Shown piece after piece: positions 24,247 to 32,208 of a DNA stretch of 64,000 bases. Origin of the DNA: Actinomadura sp. K4S16 (lineage in GTDB: Bacteria > Actinomycetota > Actinomycetes > Streptosporangiales > Streptosporangiaceae). Below the pieces are notes generated by a model. The model was not told the DNA's origin. It worked only from the letters and a program-made list of their open reading frames with translations, and made no database searches. A program made the position numbers and the translations under genes. Location of the stretch: positions 1-64,000 of the forward strand of contig NZ_BDDE01000014.1 in NCBI RefSeq assembly GCF_008327685.1, in the 5' to 3' direction. Within the stretch, counting starts at the first letter, position 1. Each line of letters opens with the position of its first letter.

Positions 24247-25128
24247 ATGAAGCTTGGCAACACGCGGGCGGCCGAACAGGCGCCGGACACGGCGGACGCC
24301 GGCGGGGGCGGCGCACCCGCGCTCCGACCGGCGGGAAGGTCGGCGCCCCGGCGCCAGGTCCCCGGGTTCGTGCTCAGCTGGGGGCTGTTCTTCATCATCG
24401 TCGCCCTCTGGCAGCTGGTCGTCCGCGCCTTCGACGTGTCGATCGTGCTCGTGCCGGCGCCGTCCGACGTCGTGCGCTCGCTGGTGGACGGCCTGGGAAG
24501 CGGGTTCCTGCTGGAGCACATGTGGGTCACGCTCAAGGAGATCCTCATCGGCTTCGGCCTGGCGATCGTCCTGGCGCTGGCGTCGGCGGGGCTGATCACC
24601 CAGTTCCGCGTCGTCGACAAGGCCTTCCTGCCCATCCTCGTGCTGATCCAGACCATCCCCAAGGTCGCCATGGCGCCGCTGCTGCTGATGTGGTTCGGCA
24701 TCGGGATGACGTCCAAGGTCCTGACGATCGCGCTGATCGCCTACTTCCCGCTGCTCGTCAACTCCATCCTCGGACTGCGCTCGGCCGAGCCCGAGCAGAT
24801 CGAGATGCTGAGGTCGTTCGGCGCGAGCGAGTTCCAGATCATGCGCCGGCTGCGGCTTCCCTCGGCGCTGCCGCACATCTTCGCGGGGCTCGACGTGGCG
24901 GTGATCCTCTCCGTCACGGGCGCCGTCGTCGCCGAGTTCGTCGGCGCCACCGCGGGCCTCGGCTACACGATCCAGGCCACCAACTTCAACATGGACGTGG
25001 CCCGGACGTTCGCCGTGGTGGTGATGCTGTCGGTCATCGGCATGAGCCTGCACGCGGTCGTCGTCACGGCCAACCGGTGGCTGGTGTTCTGGGCGCCGTC
25101 CAGGAAGGACCACGCACGTGATCTCTGA
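24247..25128 (+). CDS. ABC transporter permease, SsuC/TauC-like
   Basis: 293-residue inner-membrane permease with an N-terminal cytoplasmic leader of about 40 residues, then six predicted membrane helices. The EAA loop that contacts the ATPase is visible as EMLRSFGASEFQIMRRLRLP (about residues 195-214). AGGAG lies 5-6 nt before the ATG. It is the partner of the ATPase just upstream and of the two NMT1/THI5-like binding proteins at 18190-20531. The next gene overlaps its 3' end by 11 nt. Confidence 0.9.
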   Translation: MKLGNTRAAEQAPDTADAGGGGAPALRPAGRSAPRRQVPGFVLSWGLFFIIVALWQLVVRAFDVSIVLVPAPSDVVRSLVDGLGSGFLLEHMWVTLKEILIGFGLAIVLALASAGLITQFRVVDKAFLPILVLIQTIPKVAMAPLLLMWFGIGMTSKVLTIALIAYFPLLVNSILGLRSAEPEQIEMLRSFGASEFQIMRRLRLPSALPHIFAGLDVAVILSVTGAVVAEFVGATAGLGYTIQATNFNMDVARTFAVVVMLSVIGMSLHAVVVTANRWLVFWAPSRKDHARDL

Positions 25129-25885
25129 CCCCCCGGAGCTGTTCGCGGCGGACCGCGGCGTCCCGCTCGGAAGCTGGATCAAGATGACCGGTTCGGAGAG
25201 CGTCGAGATCGCCGCCTACGCCGGCTTCGACTTCGTCGTGATCGACCTTGAGCACTCCATGCTGAGCATGTCCGACGCGTACCGGCACATCGTCGTCGCG
25301 GCGGGCCACGGGCTGGTCCCGCTCGTCCGCATCCCCTCGCACGACCACGGCATCGTGCAGCGGGTGCTGGACGCCGGCGCAGGCGGCGTCCTCGTCCCCC
25401 ATGTCGACACGGTCGAGCAGGCCGAGGCGGTCGTGCGCATGGTCAGGTTCCCGGGCGACGGCACGCGCGGCTCCGGCGGGACGAGCCGCGCCGGGGGCTG
25501 GGGGCTCCGCCCCCGTCAGGACTACCTGCGCTTCGGCAACGAAAAGGCCCTGTGCGTGCCGCAACTGGAGAGCGAGGAGGCCCTGCGCAACGCGCCCGGC
25601 ATCCTCGCCGTCGAGGGCGTGGACGCCGTCCTCATCGGCGCGGCCGACCTCGCCCTGTCGATGGGGGTAGGGGCCGGCGACCCCCGGCACACCGACCTGG
25701 TGCGATCCGGCCTGAACGCGGCCCGTGCCGCGGGCCGACCGTGCGGGACGGCAGTGGGAAGCGCGACCGCGGCCGCCGAGGCGATCACGCAGGGCTTCGG
25801 CTTCGTGGTGGCCGGAAACGACACCACCCTCCTGGCCAGGGCGGCCACGACCCTCGTCCAAGAGGTCCGAGGACTACCCGCCTGA
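25118..25885 (+). CDS. HpcH/HpaI aldolase family protein
   Basis: 255-residue (beta/alpha)8 class II aldolase family protein, which uses a divalent metal to cleave 2-keto-hydroxy acids to pyruvate plus an aldehyde. Landmarks are the N-terminal GSWIKMTGSESVEIAAYAGF, the substrate region FDFVVIDLEHSMLS, and VLVPHVDTVEQAEAVV. The metal-ligand pair is expected in CVPQLESEEA and GVDAVLIGAADLALSMG. It starts with GTG, overlapping the permease by 11 nt, and ends the rightward operon before a strong hairpin. A final carbon-carbon cleavage step in the island is the natural reading. Confidence 0.86.
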   Translation: MISDPPELFAADRGVPLGSWIKMTGSESVEIAAYAGFDFVVIDLEHSMLSMSDAYRHIVVAAGHGLVPLVRIPSHDHGIVQRVLDAGAGGVLVPHVDTVEQAEAVVRMVRFPGDGTRGSGGTSRAGGWGLRPRQDYLRFGNEKALCVPQLESEEALRNAPGILAVEGVDAVLIGAADLALSMGVGAGDPRHTDLVRSGLNAARAAGRPCGTAVGSATAAAEAITQGFGFVVAGNDTTLLARAATTLVQEVRGLPA

Positions 25886-25936
25886 GCAAGACGGCGGAAT
25901 TCGAGTTCCCCGCCCTGACCCGCTTCGTACGACCCG

Positions 25937-25968
25937 GAAGGCCGGAACCGATCACGGTTCCGGCCTTC
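25937..25968 (+). terminator. Strong hairpin terminator of the rightward catabolic operon
   Basis: A perfect 12-bp inverted repeat (AAGGCCGGAACC / GGTTCCGGCCTT), extended by one G-C pair outside and one inside, leaves an ATCA tetraloop. It lies 52 nt after the aldolase stop. Confidence 0.85.
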
Positions 25969-26179
25969 TGACGGCAACCACCTCAGCGGGGCACTTCTCC
26001 CATCCGATTCCGGTGCGCCGCGCGTCCGGCCCTTACGGTCGGGACGTGACTCGTGAAAGCGGGCAGCCCCTCGTTCTGCTTGACGCTTCTTCGCCTATGG
26101 CCGAGGGTTGCCGTCCTGGGGTTAAATAGCCGTAGTATCCAATAGGCTTGATCAAGTTGCGCCAAGCGAAGGGTTTCCT

Positions 26180-27211
26180 TTGAAGGGGTCATGGCCTTGG
26201 GGCGTTGGTATTGGTCCCCTCGTCGTTGTGCTCTTTCTCGGCCTGGCCTTCCTGTTCGTGCTCACGACGCAGCGACGCTTCCGACGAGCGCGTCGGCAGA
26301 TGGAGCAAGGGCCCTCGGCGCAGCGGACCGAGGTCTTCACGGCGACCGCTCCGCCGCAGCAGTCGCCGGCGCCGACCGTGGCCATGGGGGAGTCCGGTGC
26401 CGCCACCTTGTCGGCGGGGCGGTTCACGCCGCTGGAAGAACTCGGCCGCGGCGGCATGGGCGTGGTCTGGCGGGCCAGGGACGGCGTGCTGGGACGGCAG
26501 GTGGCGATCAAGCAGCTGCTCCCGCCGTCCGGAGGCTCTCCCACCGCCCAGGAGACCATGCGGGCCCGCATGCTGCGCGAGGCCAGGGCCGCCGCGCAGC
26601 TCGCGCACCGGAACGCGGTGACCGTCCATGACGTCCTTCTGGACCAGGGTTCGGTTCTCATCGTGATGGAGCTGGTCAAGGCCGTGTCGCTCGACAAGAA
26701 GGTGGAGTCCGAGGGGCCGCTGCCTCCCGGACGGGTCGCCGCGATGGGTCTTGAAATGCTCGATGTGCTGGCGGAAGCACATGAACTCGGAATCATCCAT
26801 CGCGACATCAAGCCCGCGAACGTCCTTGTCCAGAAGGACGGATCGATAAAGCTCGCCGATTTCGGGATCGCGCGGTTCGAAGGTGATCCGACGCTTACCG
26901 AGGCGGGCGCCGTCATCGGCACCCCGTCCTACATGGCCCCGGAGCAGATCCGGGGGCTCGAGAGTTCACCTGCCACCGATTTGTGGGGGCTCGGTGTCAC
27001 GCTCTTCTACGCCGTCGAAGGACGGCCCGCTTTTGGTAGGCCGAGCCCGACAGCGGCAATGGCCGCCGTCCTGACCGAGCCGCCGCTCACTCCGCAGCGT
27101 GCGGGGTCTCCGCTGGGCCCGCTGCTGATGAGTCTGCTCGCGAAGGATCCCGCCGACAGGCCCGCAGCAACGCAACTACGGTCCGAGTTGTCGCAGCTCA
27201 CGCGCATCTGA
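26180..27211 (+). CDS. Serine/threonine protein kinase with N-terminal membrane anchor
   Basis: 343-residue Hanks-type kinase. Residues about 11-29 form a membrane helix (GPLVVVLFLGLAFLFVL), followed by a short juxtamembrane linker and the kinase domain from about 80. Motifs are complete: glycine loop LGRGGMGVVWRARD, lysine in VAIKQL, catalytic HRDIKPANVL, DFGIARF, and activation-segment GTPSYMAPEQ. Most actinomycete PknB-like kinases carry the anchor after the kinase domain, so the order here is unusual; there is no sensor domain. The start is TTG with GAAGGG upstream; the first internal ATG would lose the helix. It stands alone. Confidence 0.87.
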   Translation: MKGSWPWGVGIGPLVVVLFLGLAFLFVLTTQRRFRRARRQMEQGPSAQRTEVFTATAPPQQSPAPTVAMGESGAATLSAGRFTPLEELGRGGMGVVWRARDGVLGRQVAIKQLLPPSGGSPTAQETMRARMLREARAAAQLAHRNAVTVHDVLLDQGSVLIVMELVKAVSLDKKVESEGPLPPGRVAAMGLEMLDVLAEAHELGIIHRDIKPANVLVQKDGSIKLADFGIARFEGDPTLTEAGAVIGTPSYMAPEQIRGLESSPATDLWGLGVTLFYAVEGRPAFGRPSPTAAMAAVLTEPPLTPQRAGSPLGPLLMSLLAKDPADRPAATQLRSELSQLTRI

Positions 27212-27216
27212 CGCGT

Positions 27217-27232
27217 CGTTGCTCCAGCAACG
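27217..27232. terminator. Short hairpin between convergent kinase and methyltransferase genes
   Basis: CGTTGCT-CC-AGCAACG is a perfect 7-bp inverted repeat six bases after the kinase stop. The stem is short, so activity is uncertain. Confidence 0.4.
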
Positions 27233-27270
27233 GTGGCGATGAGCCGTCGGCCCGCAGGTCACGAGCAGGT

Positions 27271-28053
27271 TTATGGGAGTGGGGCGTAGAGGGAGTTGAC
27301 GGCGGGTTGGCCGGTGTAGTTGGGGCCGGCTTGGTCGTCGGCTCCCAGGTACCGGTACGGGAGGCGTACCTGTCCGTTTCCTCGGCGGGAGATCCGGTGG
27401 CGGGCTGAGTCGTAGGCGAAGCCCTGTGCGCGCAGTTCGGCGGTGAGCCGGCGGCCGGCGGGTGCTCCGTCCGCACGGCGGACCGAGCGGGCGTCGAAGT
27501 TGGCGGCGAAGAGTCCGTCGCCGGTGAGCCAGGACGCGACGCGGCTCAGGGCGTCGAGCTTGTCGCCCACGTAGTGCAGGCCGTGCACGCACGTGATCAG
27601 GTCGAAGCGGCCGCCCGGGACCCACTCGGTCACCGACCCGCTGATCAGGCGCACCATCGCGGGCAGGGGGCCCGCGACGAAGTGGTCCACGAGGTCGAGC
27701 CCGATGATCTCCACCTGTCCGGCCGGGCCGCGGTCGGTCAGGAGCCTGGCGGCCTCGACCGGTGCCCGTCCGCTGCCGCAGCAGAGGTCCAGCCACCGGA
27801 CGGGCGCCGATGCCCTTGTGCGGGCGCCTATCTCGGCCATGACGTCGATGCCTAGTTCTCTGCCATAGCCGTTGGAACCGCTGAGCGACCGTTCGCGGTT
27901 CATCGTGCAGTTCGCCACGACCGACGATCTCGCCAGCGCGGAGTCATCGAGCAGCCGCGTCACACCGGCATTGTGGCCCATTTCCGCACGAAGAGCGGCA
28001 TGACGCCGGTCGTGGTCGGGCGCGCGCGTTCCGGCTGGGCCGTTCAGGCTCAT
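27271..28053 (-). CDS. Class I SAM-dependent methyltransferase
   Basis: About 260 residues with a seven-strand methyltransferase core. Motif I is WLDLCCGSGRAPVEAARLL (about 90-108), followed by the acidic strand VEIIGLDLVDHF and the post-motif GGRFDLITCVHGLHYVGD. The ATG at 28053 overlaps the stop of the upstream AraC gene (ATGA) and has GAG 8 nt upstream; an ATG two codons earlier is an alternative. It is probably co-transcribed with that regulator. A TAA stop is used, rare in this DNA. Substrate unknown. Confidence 0.8.
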   Translation of the reverse strand: MSLNGPAGTRAPDHDRRHAALRAEMGHNAGVTRLLDDSALARSSVVANCTMNRERSLSGSNGYGRELGIDVMAEIGARTRASAPVRWLDLCCGSGRAPVEAARLLTDRGPAGQVEIIGLDLVDHFVAGPLPAMVRLISGSVTEWVPGGRFDLITCVHGLHYVGDKLDALSRVASWLTGDGLFAANFDARSVRRADGAPAGRRLTAELRAQGFAYDSARHRISRRGNGQVRLPYRYLGADDQAGPNYTGQPAVNSLYAPLP

Positions 28054-28985
28054 GGCCATGCTCGTTCGGCGCGGCGCCATCGCTGCGGGGTGACGCCGTA
28101 GCGGTTTCGGAAGCGGCGGACGAGGTAGGTGGCGTCCCGCAGGCCGGTCCGGGCGGCCACGGCGTCGAGCGGCAGGTCGGTCTCGCGCAGCATGCGCCTG
28201 ACTTCGATCATGCGCCGTTCGGTGATCCATTCCAGGAGCGGGCGGCCCGTGCGCCTGCGGAGCACGGTCGTGAGGTGGCCGGGCGTGTAGCCGAGCGCGC
28301 GGGCGACGTCCGCGGCGGAGACCGGTTCGCGGAACGTCGCCTCGATCTCGGCGAAGACCTGCTCGACGAGCGGTTCCGGCGGGGCCGGGGCGGCGGGAGC
28401 AAGTCGCGCGGCCGCGACCAGGAGCCGGGTGAGCGTGGCGGCGATGGCCTCGCGGGCACCGAGACGGCCCGGGTCGGCGAGTTCCCCGGCCAGGTCCGCC
28501 AGCAGCGCCGACCAGGTCGCCCGGTCGGTTTCGGGGACCCGGCCCTGGCCCGCGCCGGGGGCGAACAGGGCGAGCAGGGGGTGGTGCGTCCACGCCAGCG
28601 GGGAGACCGAGGCCAGGGCGGGGACGGCGTCCGGGGTGAACGCGACCGCCCACGCGCGGCTGCCGGCGAGTTCGGTGATGCTCGTGACGCCGATGACCTG
28701 CCCCGGCGACAGGGCGTGGACCTCGCCGGCGCGAAGCGGCCTTTCGGCGCCGTCGATGACGACCGAGCCCACGCCGTCCTCGATGTAGACCAGGACGAGG
28801 AAGTCGTGGGCGTGCCGGTGGTCCGGCGGCAGGTCGGCGTGGGCGGTCCCGGTGTCGAAGCGGGTCACCGAGACGGGAGGCAGGCCGGGACGCTGCTGGT
28901 AGCGGTAGACGGGCGTGCCGTCGAGCCGCACCGTGCGCAGCCGCGACGGGAAGCCCAGCGAGGCACCGTCCGAAGAATGTCCCAC
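28050..28985 (-). CDS. AraC family transcriptional regulator (cupin sensor)
   Basis: About 311 residues. The N-terminal half is a cupin-like sensor (HRHAHDFLVLVYIEDGVGS, LSPGQVIGV), and the C-terminal 100 residues carry the two helix-turn-helix units of AraC proteins (VSAADVARALGYTPGHLTTV and LPLDAVAARTGLRDATYLVR, ending RNRYGVTPQRWRR). The GTG at 28985 is chosen; the frame is open further up to 29102 without conserved content. It is divergent from the methyltransferase gene at 29105 and overlaps the one downstream by 4 nt, so it may control both. Confidence 0.84.
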   Translation of the reverse strand: MGHSSDGASLGFPSRLRTVRLDGTPVYRYQQRPGLPPVSVTRFDTGTAHADLPPDHRHAHDFLVLVYIEDGVGSVVIDGAERPLRAGEVHALSPGQVIGVTSITELAGSRAWAVAFTPDAVPALASVSPLAWTHHPLLALFAPGAGQGRVPETDRATWSALLADLAGELADPGRLGAREAIAATLTRLLVAAARLAPAAPAPPEPLVEQVFAEIEATFREPVSAADVARALGYTPGHLTTVLRRRTGRPLLEWITERRMIEVRRMLRETDLPLDAVAARTGLRDATYLVRRFRNRYGVTPQRWRRAERAWP

Positions 28986-29104
28986 GATGCCCAACGTATG
29001 TCCTGCTCGGCGACCGCGGAATGTCCAAGACTCGAAGGTGACGGCACCGGGTCTGGCGCGGGCTCGCCGCGGGCAGACCTCTACCGAACGCACAAGGGGC
29101 ACCC

Positions 29105-29848
29105 ATGGACGTACGCATCCTCGACAAGCGGACCCCCGAGGAGCGGGACCGCCCGTTCCTGCCGGGCGCGGGCAAGACCTGGCTCCTACCGTTCTATGAC
29201 GTCTTCTCCAGGGTGGCGGGCGTCCGCGCGCTGCACGAGCGCGCGGCCGGCCTCGCCGGCGTCGCGCCCGGCCAGGCGGTGGCCGACGTCGGCTGCGGCA
29301 CCGGCAACCTGTCGTTCGCCGTGCTCGCGGCCCAGCCGGCCGCGCGGGTGACCGGCCTCGACCCCGACGGAGACGCCCTGCGCAGGGCCGCGCGGAAGGC
29401 GCGCCGCCGCGGCGTCGATCTCACCCTCGTGCAGGGATACGCCGACCGGATCCCCGCGGAGGACGCGTCGCTCGATCATGTGGTCTCGGCACTGGCCCTG
29501 CACCACCTCGATGACGACGGCCGGACGGCGTTCGCGCGTGAGGCGCTGCGTGCCCTTCGTCCGGGAGCAAGGGTCACCATCGCCGACTTCGGCGGCCCCT
29601 CGTCCGAGGGTGAGCACGCCGGCCACTCCGCGCACGGCCACGGTCCCCGCCTGGGCCACGTCCTTCGGCACCTGCCCGGCCTCAAGCGTTCCCGGACGGC
29701 GCACAGCCCGGTCGTGTCCCGCGACCGTGGCAACGGCGTCGTCGCGCTGCTCGCCGAGGCCGGGTTCGACGACGCCCGGGAGGTCGCGCACGCCGACCTG
29801 AGGTTCGGCCGGGTCACCTTCGTGCAGGCGACCCGCCCCTTGGACTGA
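29105..29848 (+). CDS. Class I SAM-dependent methyltransferase (UbiE-like)
   Basis: 247 residues. Motif I is VADVGCGTGNLSFAVLAAQP, followed by the acidic residue of VTGLDPDGDALRRA and the motif IV/post-I segment LDHVVSALALHHLDDDGR. The helical leader RPFLPGAGKTWLLPFYDVFSR is typical of small-molecule methyltransferases related to ubiquinone/menaquinone enzymes. It is divergent from the AraC gene at 28050-28985, the likely regulator. Substrate unknown; quinone or resistance-type methylation cannot be separated. Confidence 0.82.
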   Translation: MDVRILDKRTPEERDRPFLPGAGKTWLLPFYDVFSRVAGVRALHERAAGLAGVAPGQAVADVGCGTGNLSFAVLAAQPAARVTGLDPDGDALRRAARKARRRGVDLTLVQGYADRIPAEDASLDHVVSALALHHLDDDGRTAFAREALRALRPGARVTIADFGGPSSEGEHAGHSAHGHGPRLGHVLRHLPGLKRSRTAHSPVVSRDRGNGVVALLAEAGFDDAREVAHADLRFGRVTFVQATRPLD

Positions 29849-29882
29849 GAACCTGACGGCAGGGCGGGTTCCGGAACGGTCA

Positions 29883-29928
29883 GGAATCGAGAAGCGCCGG
29901 CCGTGGAGCCGCGCCTAGCGTGACCGGC
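29883..29928 (+). promoter_or_regulatory. Duplicated promoter module, copy 1 (leaderless VOC gene)
   Basis: GGAATCGAGAAGCGC begins at 29883 and a -10 box TAGCGT lies at 29916-29921, 7 nt before the ATG at 29929. The same block with the same 33-bp internal spacing occurs at 31031-31076 before the second VOC gene. No Shine-Dalgarno is present, so the mRNA is probably leaderless. Confidence 0.65.
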
Positions 29929-30543
29929 ATGACTTCCATCGACTACGTCACCCTTGAGGTGGCCGACCCCACCGCCGCCAAGTCCTTCTACACCGAAGCC
30001 CTCGGACTGGACTCGCAGGTCCGCCTGCAAGCATCGGAGCCGCCGTCCACCGGGTTCCGCGGGTTCACGCTGTCGCTCACCGTGTCCCAGCCGGGCAACG
30101 TCGACCTGCTCATCCAGGCCGCCCTGGACGCCGGCGGCTCGGTGCTGAAGCCGGTCGCGAAGTCGCTCTGGGGCTACGGCGGAACCGTCCAGGCCCCGGA
30201 CGGTTCGATCTGGAAGGTCGCGACGTCCAAGAAGAAGGACAAGGCCCCGGCCACCCGGGAGTTCGACGCCACGGTGCTGCTGCTGGGAGTCGAGGACGTG
30301 GCCGCGAGCAAGCGGTTCTACCTCGACCGCGGCCTCACCGTGGGGAAGAGCTTCGGCAGCAAGTACGTCGAGTTCGACTCCGGGTCGAGCCCCATCAAGC
30401 TGGCGCTCTACAAGCGCCGTGCCCTCGCCAAGGACGCCGGCGTCCCCGAAGAGGGCACGGGCTCGCACCGCATCGTGATCGGCGGTGACGCCGGCTCCTT
30501 CACCGACCCGGACGGGTTCGTGTGGGAGACCCCGTCGCCCTGA
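29929..30543 (+). CDS. VOC (glyoxalase/bleomycin-resistance) family protein, two-domain
   Basis: 204 residues containing two VOC modules (beta-alpha-beta-beta-beta). The first begins SIDYVTLEVADPTAAKSFY, the second FDATVLLLGVEDVAASKRFY. VOC proteins bind a divalent metal or sequester small molecules; a reaction cannot be named here. It begins at the ATG 7 nt behind a TAGCGT box, with no ribosome site. A GTG three codons earlier is in frame but would precede the expected transcript start. An HTH-only AraC protein gene follows at 63 nt and a second VOC gene with the same promoter block lies beyond it. Confidence 0.82.
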   Translation: MTSIDYVTLEVADPTAAKSFYTEALGLDSQVRLQASEPPSTGFRGFTLSLTVSQPGNVDLLIQAALDAGGSVLKPVAKSLWGYGGTVQAPDGSIWKVATSKKKDKAPATREFDATVLLLGVEDVAASKRFYLDRGLTVGKSFGSKYVEFDSGSSPIKLALYKRRALAKDAGVPEEGTGSHRIVIGGDAGSFTDPDGFVWETPSP

Positions 30544-30606
30544 GCCGAAGAAGGCCGCGCCCGTCGCGGCCCAGGTACGCGCCGACATCGACGGAAGGAA
30601 TCCCCC

Positions 30607-31071
30607 ATGTGCTACCCAGGATGGGCGAGCGCGCAGATCGAGGCGCAGCGCCTCAGCGACCTGGCGCGGCTCCGCCGCGTTCGGGACCGGATCGACCGGG
30701 AGTACGCGCAACCGCTGGACGTCGAGGCGCTCGCGCGCGGCGTCCACATGTCTGCCGGGCACCTCAGCCGCCAGTTCCGCCGCGCGTACGGCGAGTCGCC
30801 GTACTCCTACCTGATGACGCGGCGCATCGAGCGCGCGATGGCGCTGCTGCGTCGCGGCGACCTCAGCGTGACCGACGTGTGCTTCGCGGTCGGCTGCTCG
30901 TCCCTGGGCACCTTCAGCACCCGCTTCACCGAGCTGGTCGGTGTGCCGCCCAGCGTCTACCGGCGGCAGGCGGCGAACGGGGCGGAGGGGATGCCGGCGT
31001 GCGTCGCGAAAGGGGTGACGCGACCGGTCAGGAATCGAGAAGCGCGGGTCGCGGAGCCGCAACTAGCGTGA
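30607..31071 (+). CDS. AraC family regulator, HTH-only
   Basis: 154 residues consisting almost wholly of the AraC DNA-binding domain: LDVEALARGVHMSAGHLSRQ, FRRAYGESPYSYLMTRRIER and LSVTDVCFAVGCSSLGTFST, ending FTELVGVPPSVYRR. There is no N-terminal sensor domain, and a variable tail of about 35 residues follows. GGAAGGAAT precedes the ATG. The last 40 bp of the gene coincide with the promoter block of the next VOC gene. Because the identical block also precedes the upstream VOC gene, this protein is the obvious candidate to bind both. Confidence 0.87.
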   Translation: MCYPGWASAQIEAQRLSDLARLRRVRDRIDREYAQPLDVEALARGVHMSAGHLSRQFRRAYGESPYSYLMTRRIERAMALLRRGDLSVTDVCFAVGCSSLGTFSTRFTELVGVPPSVYRRQAANGAEGMPACVAKGVTRPVRNREARVAEPQLA

Positions 31072-31076
31072 TCGGC
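31031..31076 (+). promoter_or_regulatory. Duplicated promoter module, copy 2, inside the AraC gene end
   Basis: GGAATCGAGAAGCGC at 31031 and TAGCGT at 31064-31069 repeat the module found at 29883 with identical spacing. The ATG at 31077 is 7 nt after the -10 box. The module overlaps the final codons of the AraC gene. Confidence 0.65.
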
Positions 31077-31487
31077 ATGGACATCACCGTTCACGCGAGC
31101 TTCCTTCCGCACGACGACCCGGAGGCCTCGCTGGCCTTCTACCGCGACGATCTGGACTTCGAGGTCCGCAACGACGTCGGCAAGGGCAAGATGCGCTGGA
31201 TCACCGTCGGGCCGAAGGGCCAGCCCGACACGTCCATCCTGCTGGCGCCGCCGGCCGTCGGCCCCGAGTTCACCGACGAGGAGCGGCGCCTCATCGCCGA
31301 GATGATGGCCAAGGGCACCTACGGCTTTATCCTGCTGGCCACCGGGAATCTCGACGCCGCCTTCGAGAAGGTACAAGCCGGCGGAGCCGAGGTCGTCCAG
31401 GAGCCGACCGATCAGCCGTACGGGATCCGCGACTGCGCCTTCCGCGACCCCGCGGGCAACCTGGTCCGCATCCAGCAGCGGCCCTGA
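31077..31487 (+). CDS. VOC family protein, single domain
   Basis: 136-residue VOC protein: ITVHASFLPHDDPEASLAFY opens the fold and GIRDCAFRDPAGNLVRIQQ closes it. The D-P-x-G-N-x-V-x-I ending is typical of glyoxalase-like and resistance proteins. It is likely a homodimer binding a small ligand or metal. It begins at the ATG 7 nt after a TAGCGT box and shares its promoter block with the VOC gene at 29929, so the two are probably co-regulated by the AraC protein between them. A hairpin terminator follows 90 nt after the stop. Confidence 0.85.
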   Translation: MDITVHASFLPHDDPEASLAFYRDDLDFEVRNDVGKGKMRWITVGPKGQPDTSILLAPPAVGPEFTDEERRLIAEMMAKGTYGFILLATGNLDAAFEKVQAGGAEVVQEPTDQPYGIRDCAFRDPAGNLVRIQQRP

Positions 31488-31577
31488 GCCGTCCGGCGCA
31501 CCACGTCCGTCTGCGGCGAGCAGGCCGTCCCGGTCGAGCGGCCGACGGGCCTCCGCGCGGCGGCGCGGGCGCCCGTC

Positions 31578-31611
31578 AAAACACCCCGGGGCCTCATGGC
31601 CCGGGGCGTTT
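31578..31611. terminator. Bidirectional hairpin terminator with TTT end
   Basis: CCCCGGGGCC-TCAT-GGCCCGGGG forms a 9-10 bp stem with one bulged G, flanked by AAAA on the left and TTT on the right. It lies between convergent VOC and hypothetical genes, working both ways. Confidence 0.8.
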
Positions 31612-31671
31612 CGACGACGCCGGAACCCCGCTGGTCCCGCGGGCTCCACGCCTGGCGCTCTGTCGGCCGGG

Positions 31672-32031
31672 CTAGGCTCCCACGGCCGTGAGCCCGCGCT
31701 CGTAGTCGCCGAGCCACCGCTTGATGCTGTCGCCGACGGCGAGCATGTCGAGGCGGTAGTGCTCGACCAGCACGCTGCCCTGGGCCATCAGGTCGCGGTG
31801 CGCCTGATCGTCGAGCAGCTCGAACACCTGGGTCACCTCTCCCTTGATGATGACGAAGCCGCTTTCGATCTCGGAGTCGCCGCTGCCGAGCATGAAGGGC
31901 TCGAAGTAGGTGAGCTTCCCGTCCTTGACGAGGCCGCTGTAGTGCTCGACGGACTTCTGGAAGAGGGCCATCGCGTCCTTCTCGCGTCCCTGCCGCGGCG
32001 CGCCCCACCTGATCAGAATCCCGGTTTCCAT
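31672..32031 (-). CDS. Hypothetical small protein
   Basis: 119 residues, cytosolic, not assigned to a named family. It begins METGILIRWGAPRQGREKDA and has a ferredoxin-like (alpha+beta) look: short strands such as GKLTYFEPFMLGSGDSEIES and FVIIKGEVTQVFELL around amphipathic helices, as in dimeric alpha-beta-barrel proteins. The ATG has GGGGGAG about 6 nt upstream; the frame is open to 32112 but without coding signs. It is monocistronic, convergent with the VOC gene. Confidence 0.7.
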   Translation of the reverse strand: METGILIRWGAPRQGREKDAMALFQKSVEHYSGLVKDGKLTYFEPFMLGSGDSEIESGFVIIKGEVTQVFELLDDQAHRDLMAQGSVLVEHYRLDMLAVGDSIKRWLGDYERGLTAVGA

Positions 32032-32208
32032 GAACGTCTCCCCCCGGTTCGCTCGCTTTGGCCGCGTGGAGCCGGTTGCCCCGCGACCACGTCTCCTTCC
32101 ACCAGAACACACCCCCGGGCCCGGCGGGCTAGGGCCGAAGGTCCCCCGTCCGCGCCCCCCTCACGGAGCCCGCTCACCGCCCGCGGGCGGACGGCTTCGG
32201 GTTCGGGC

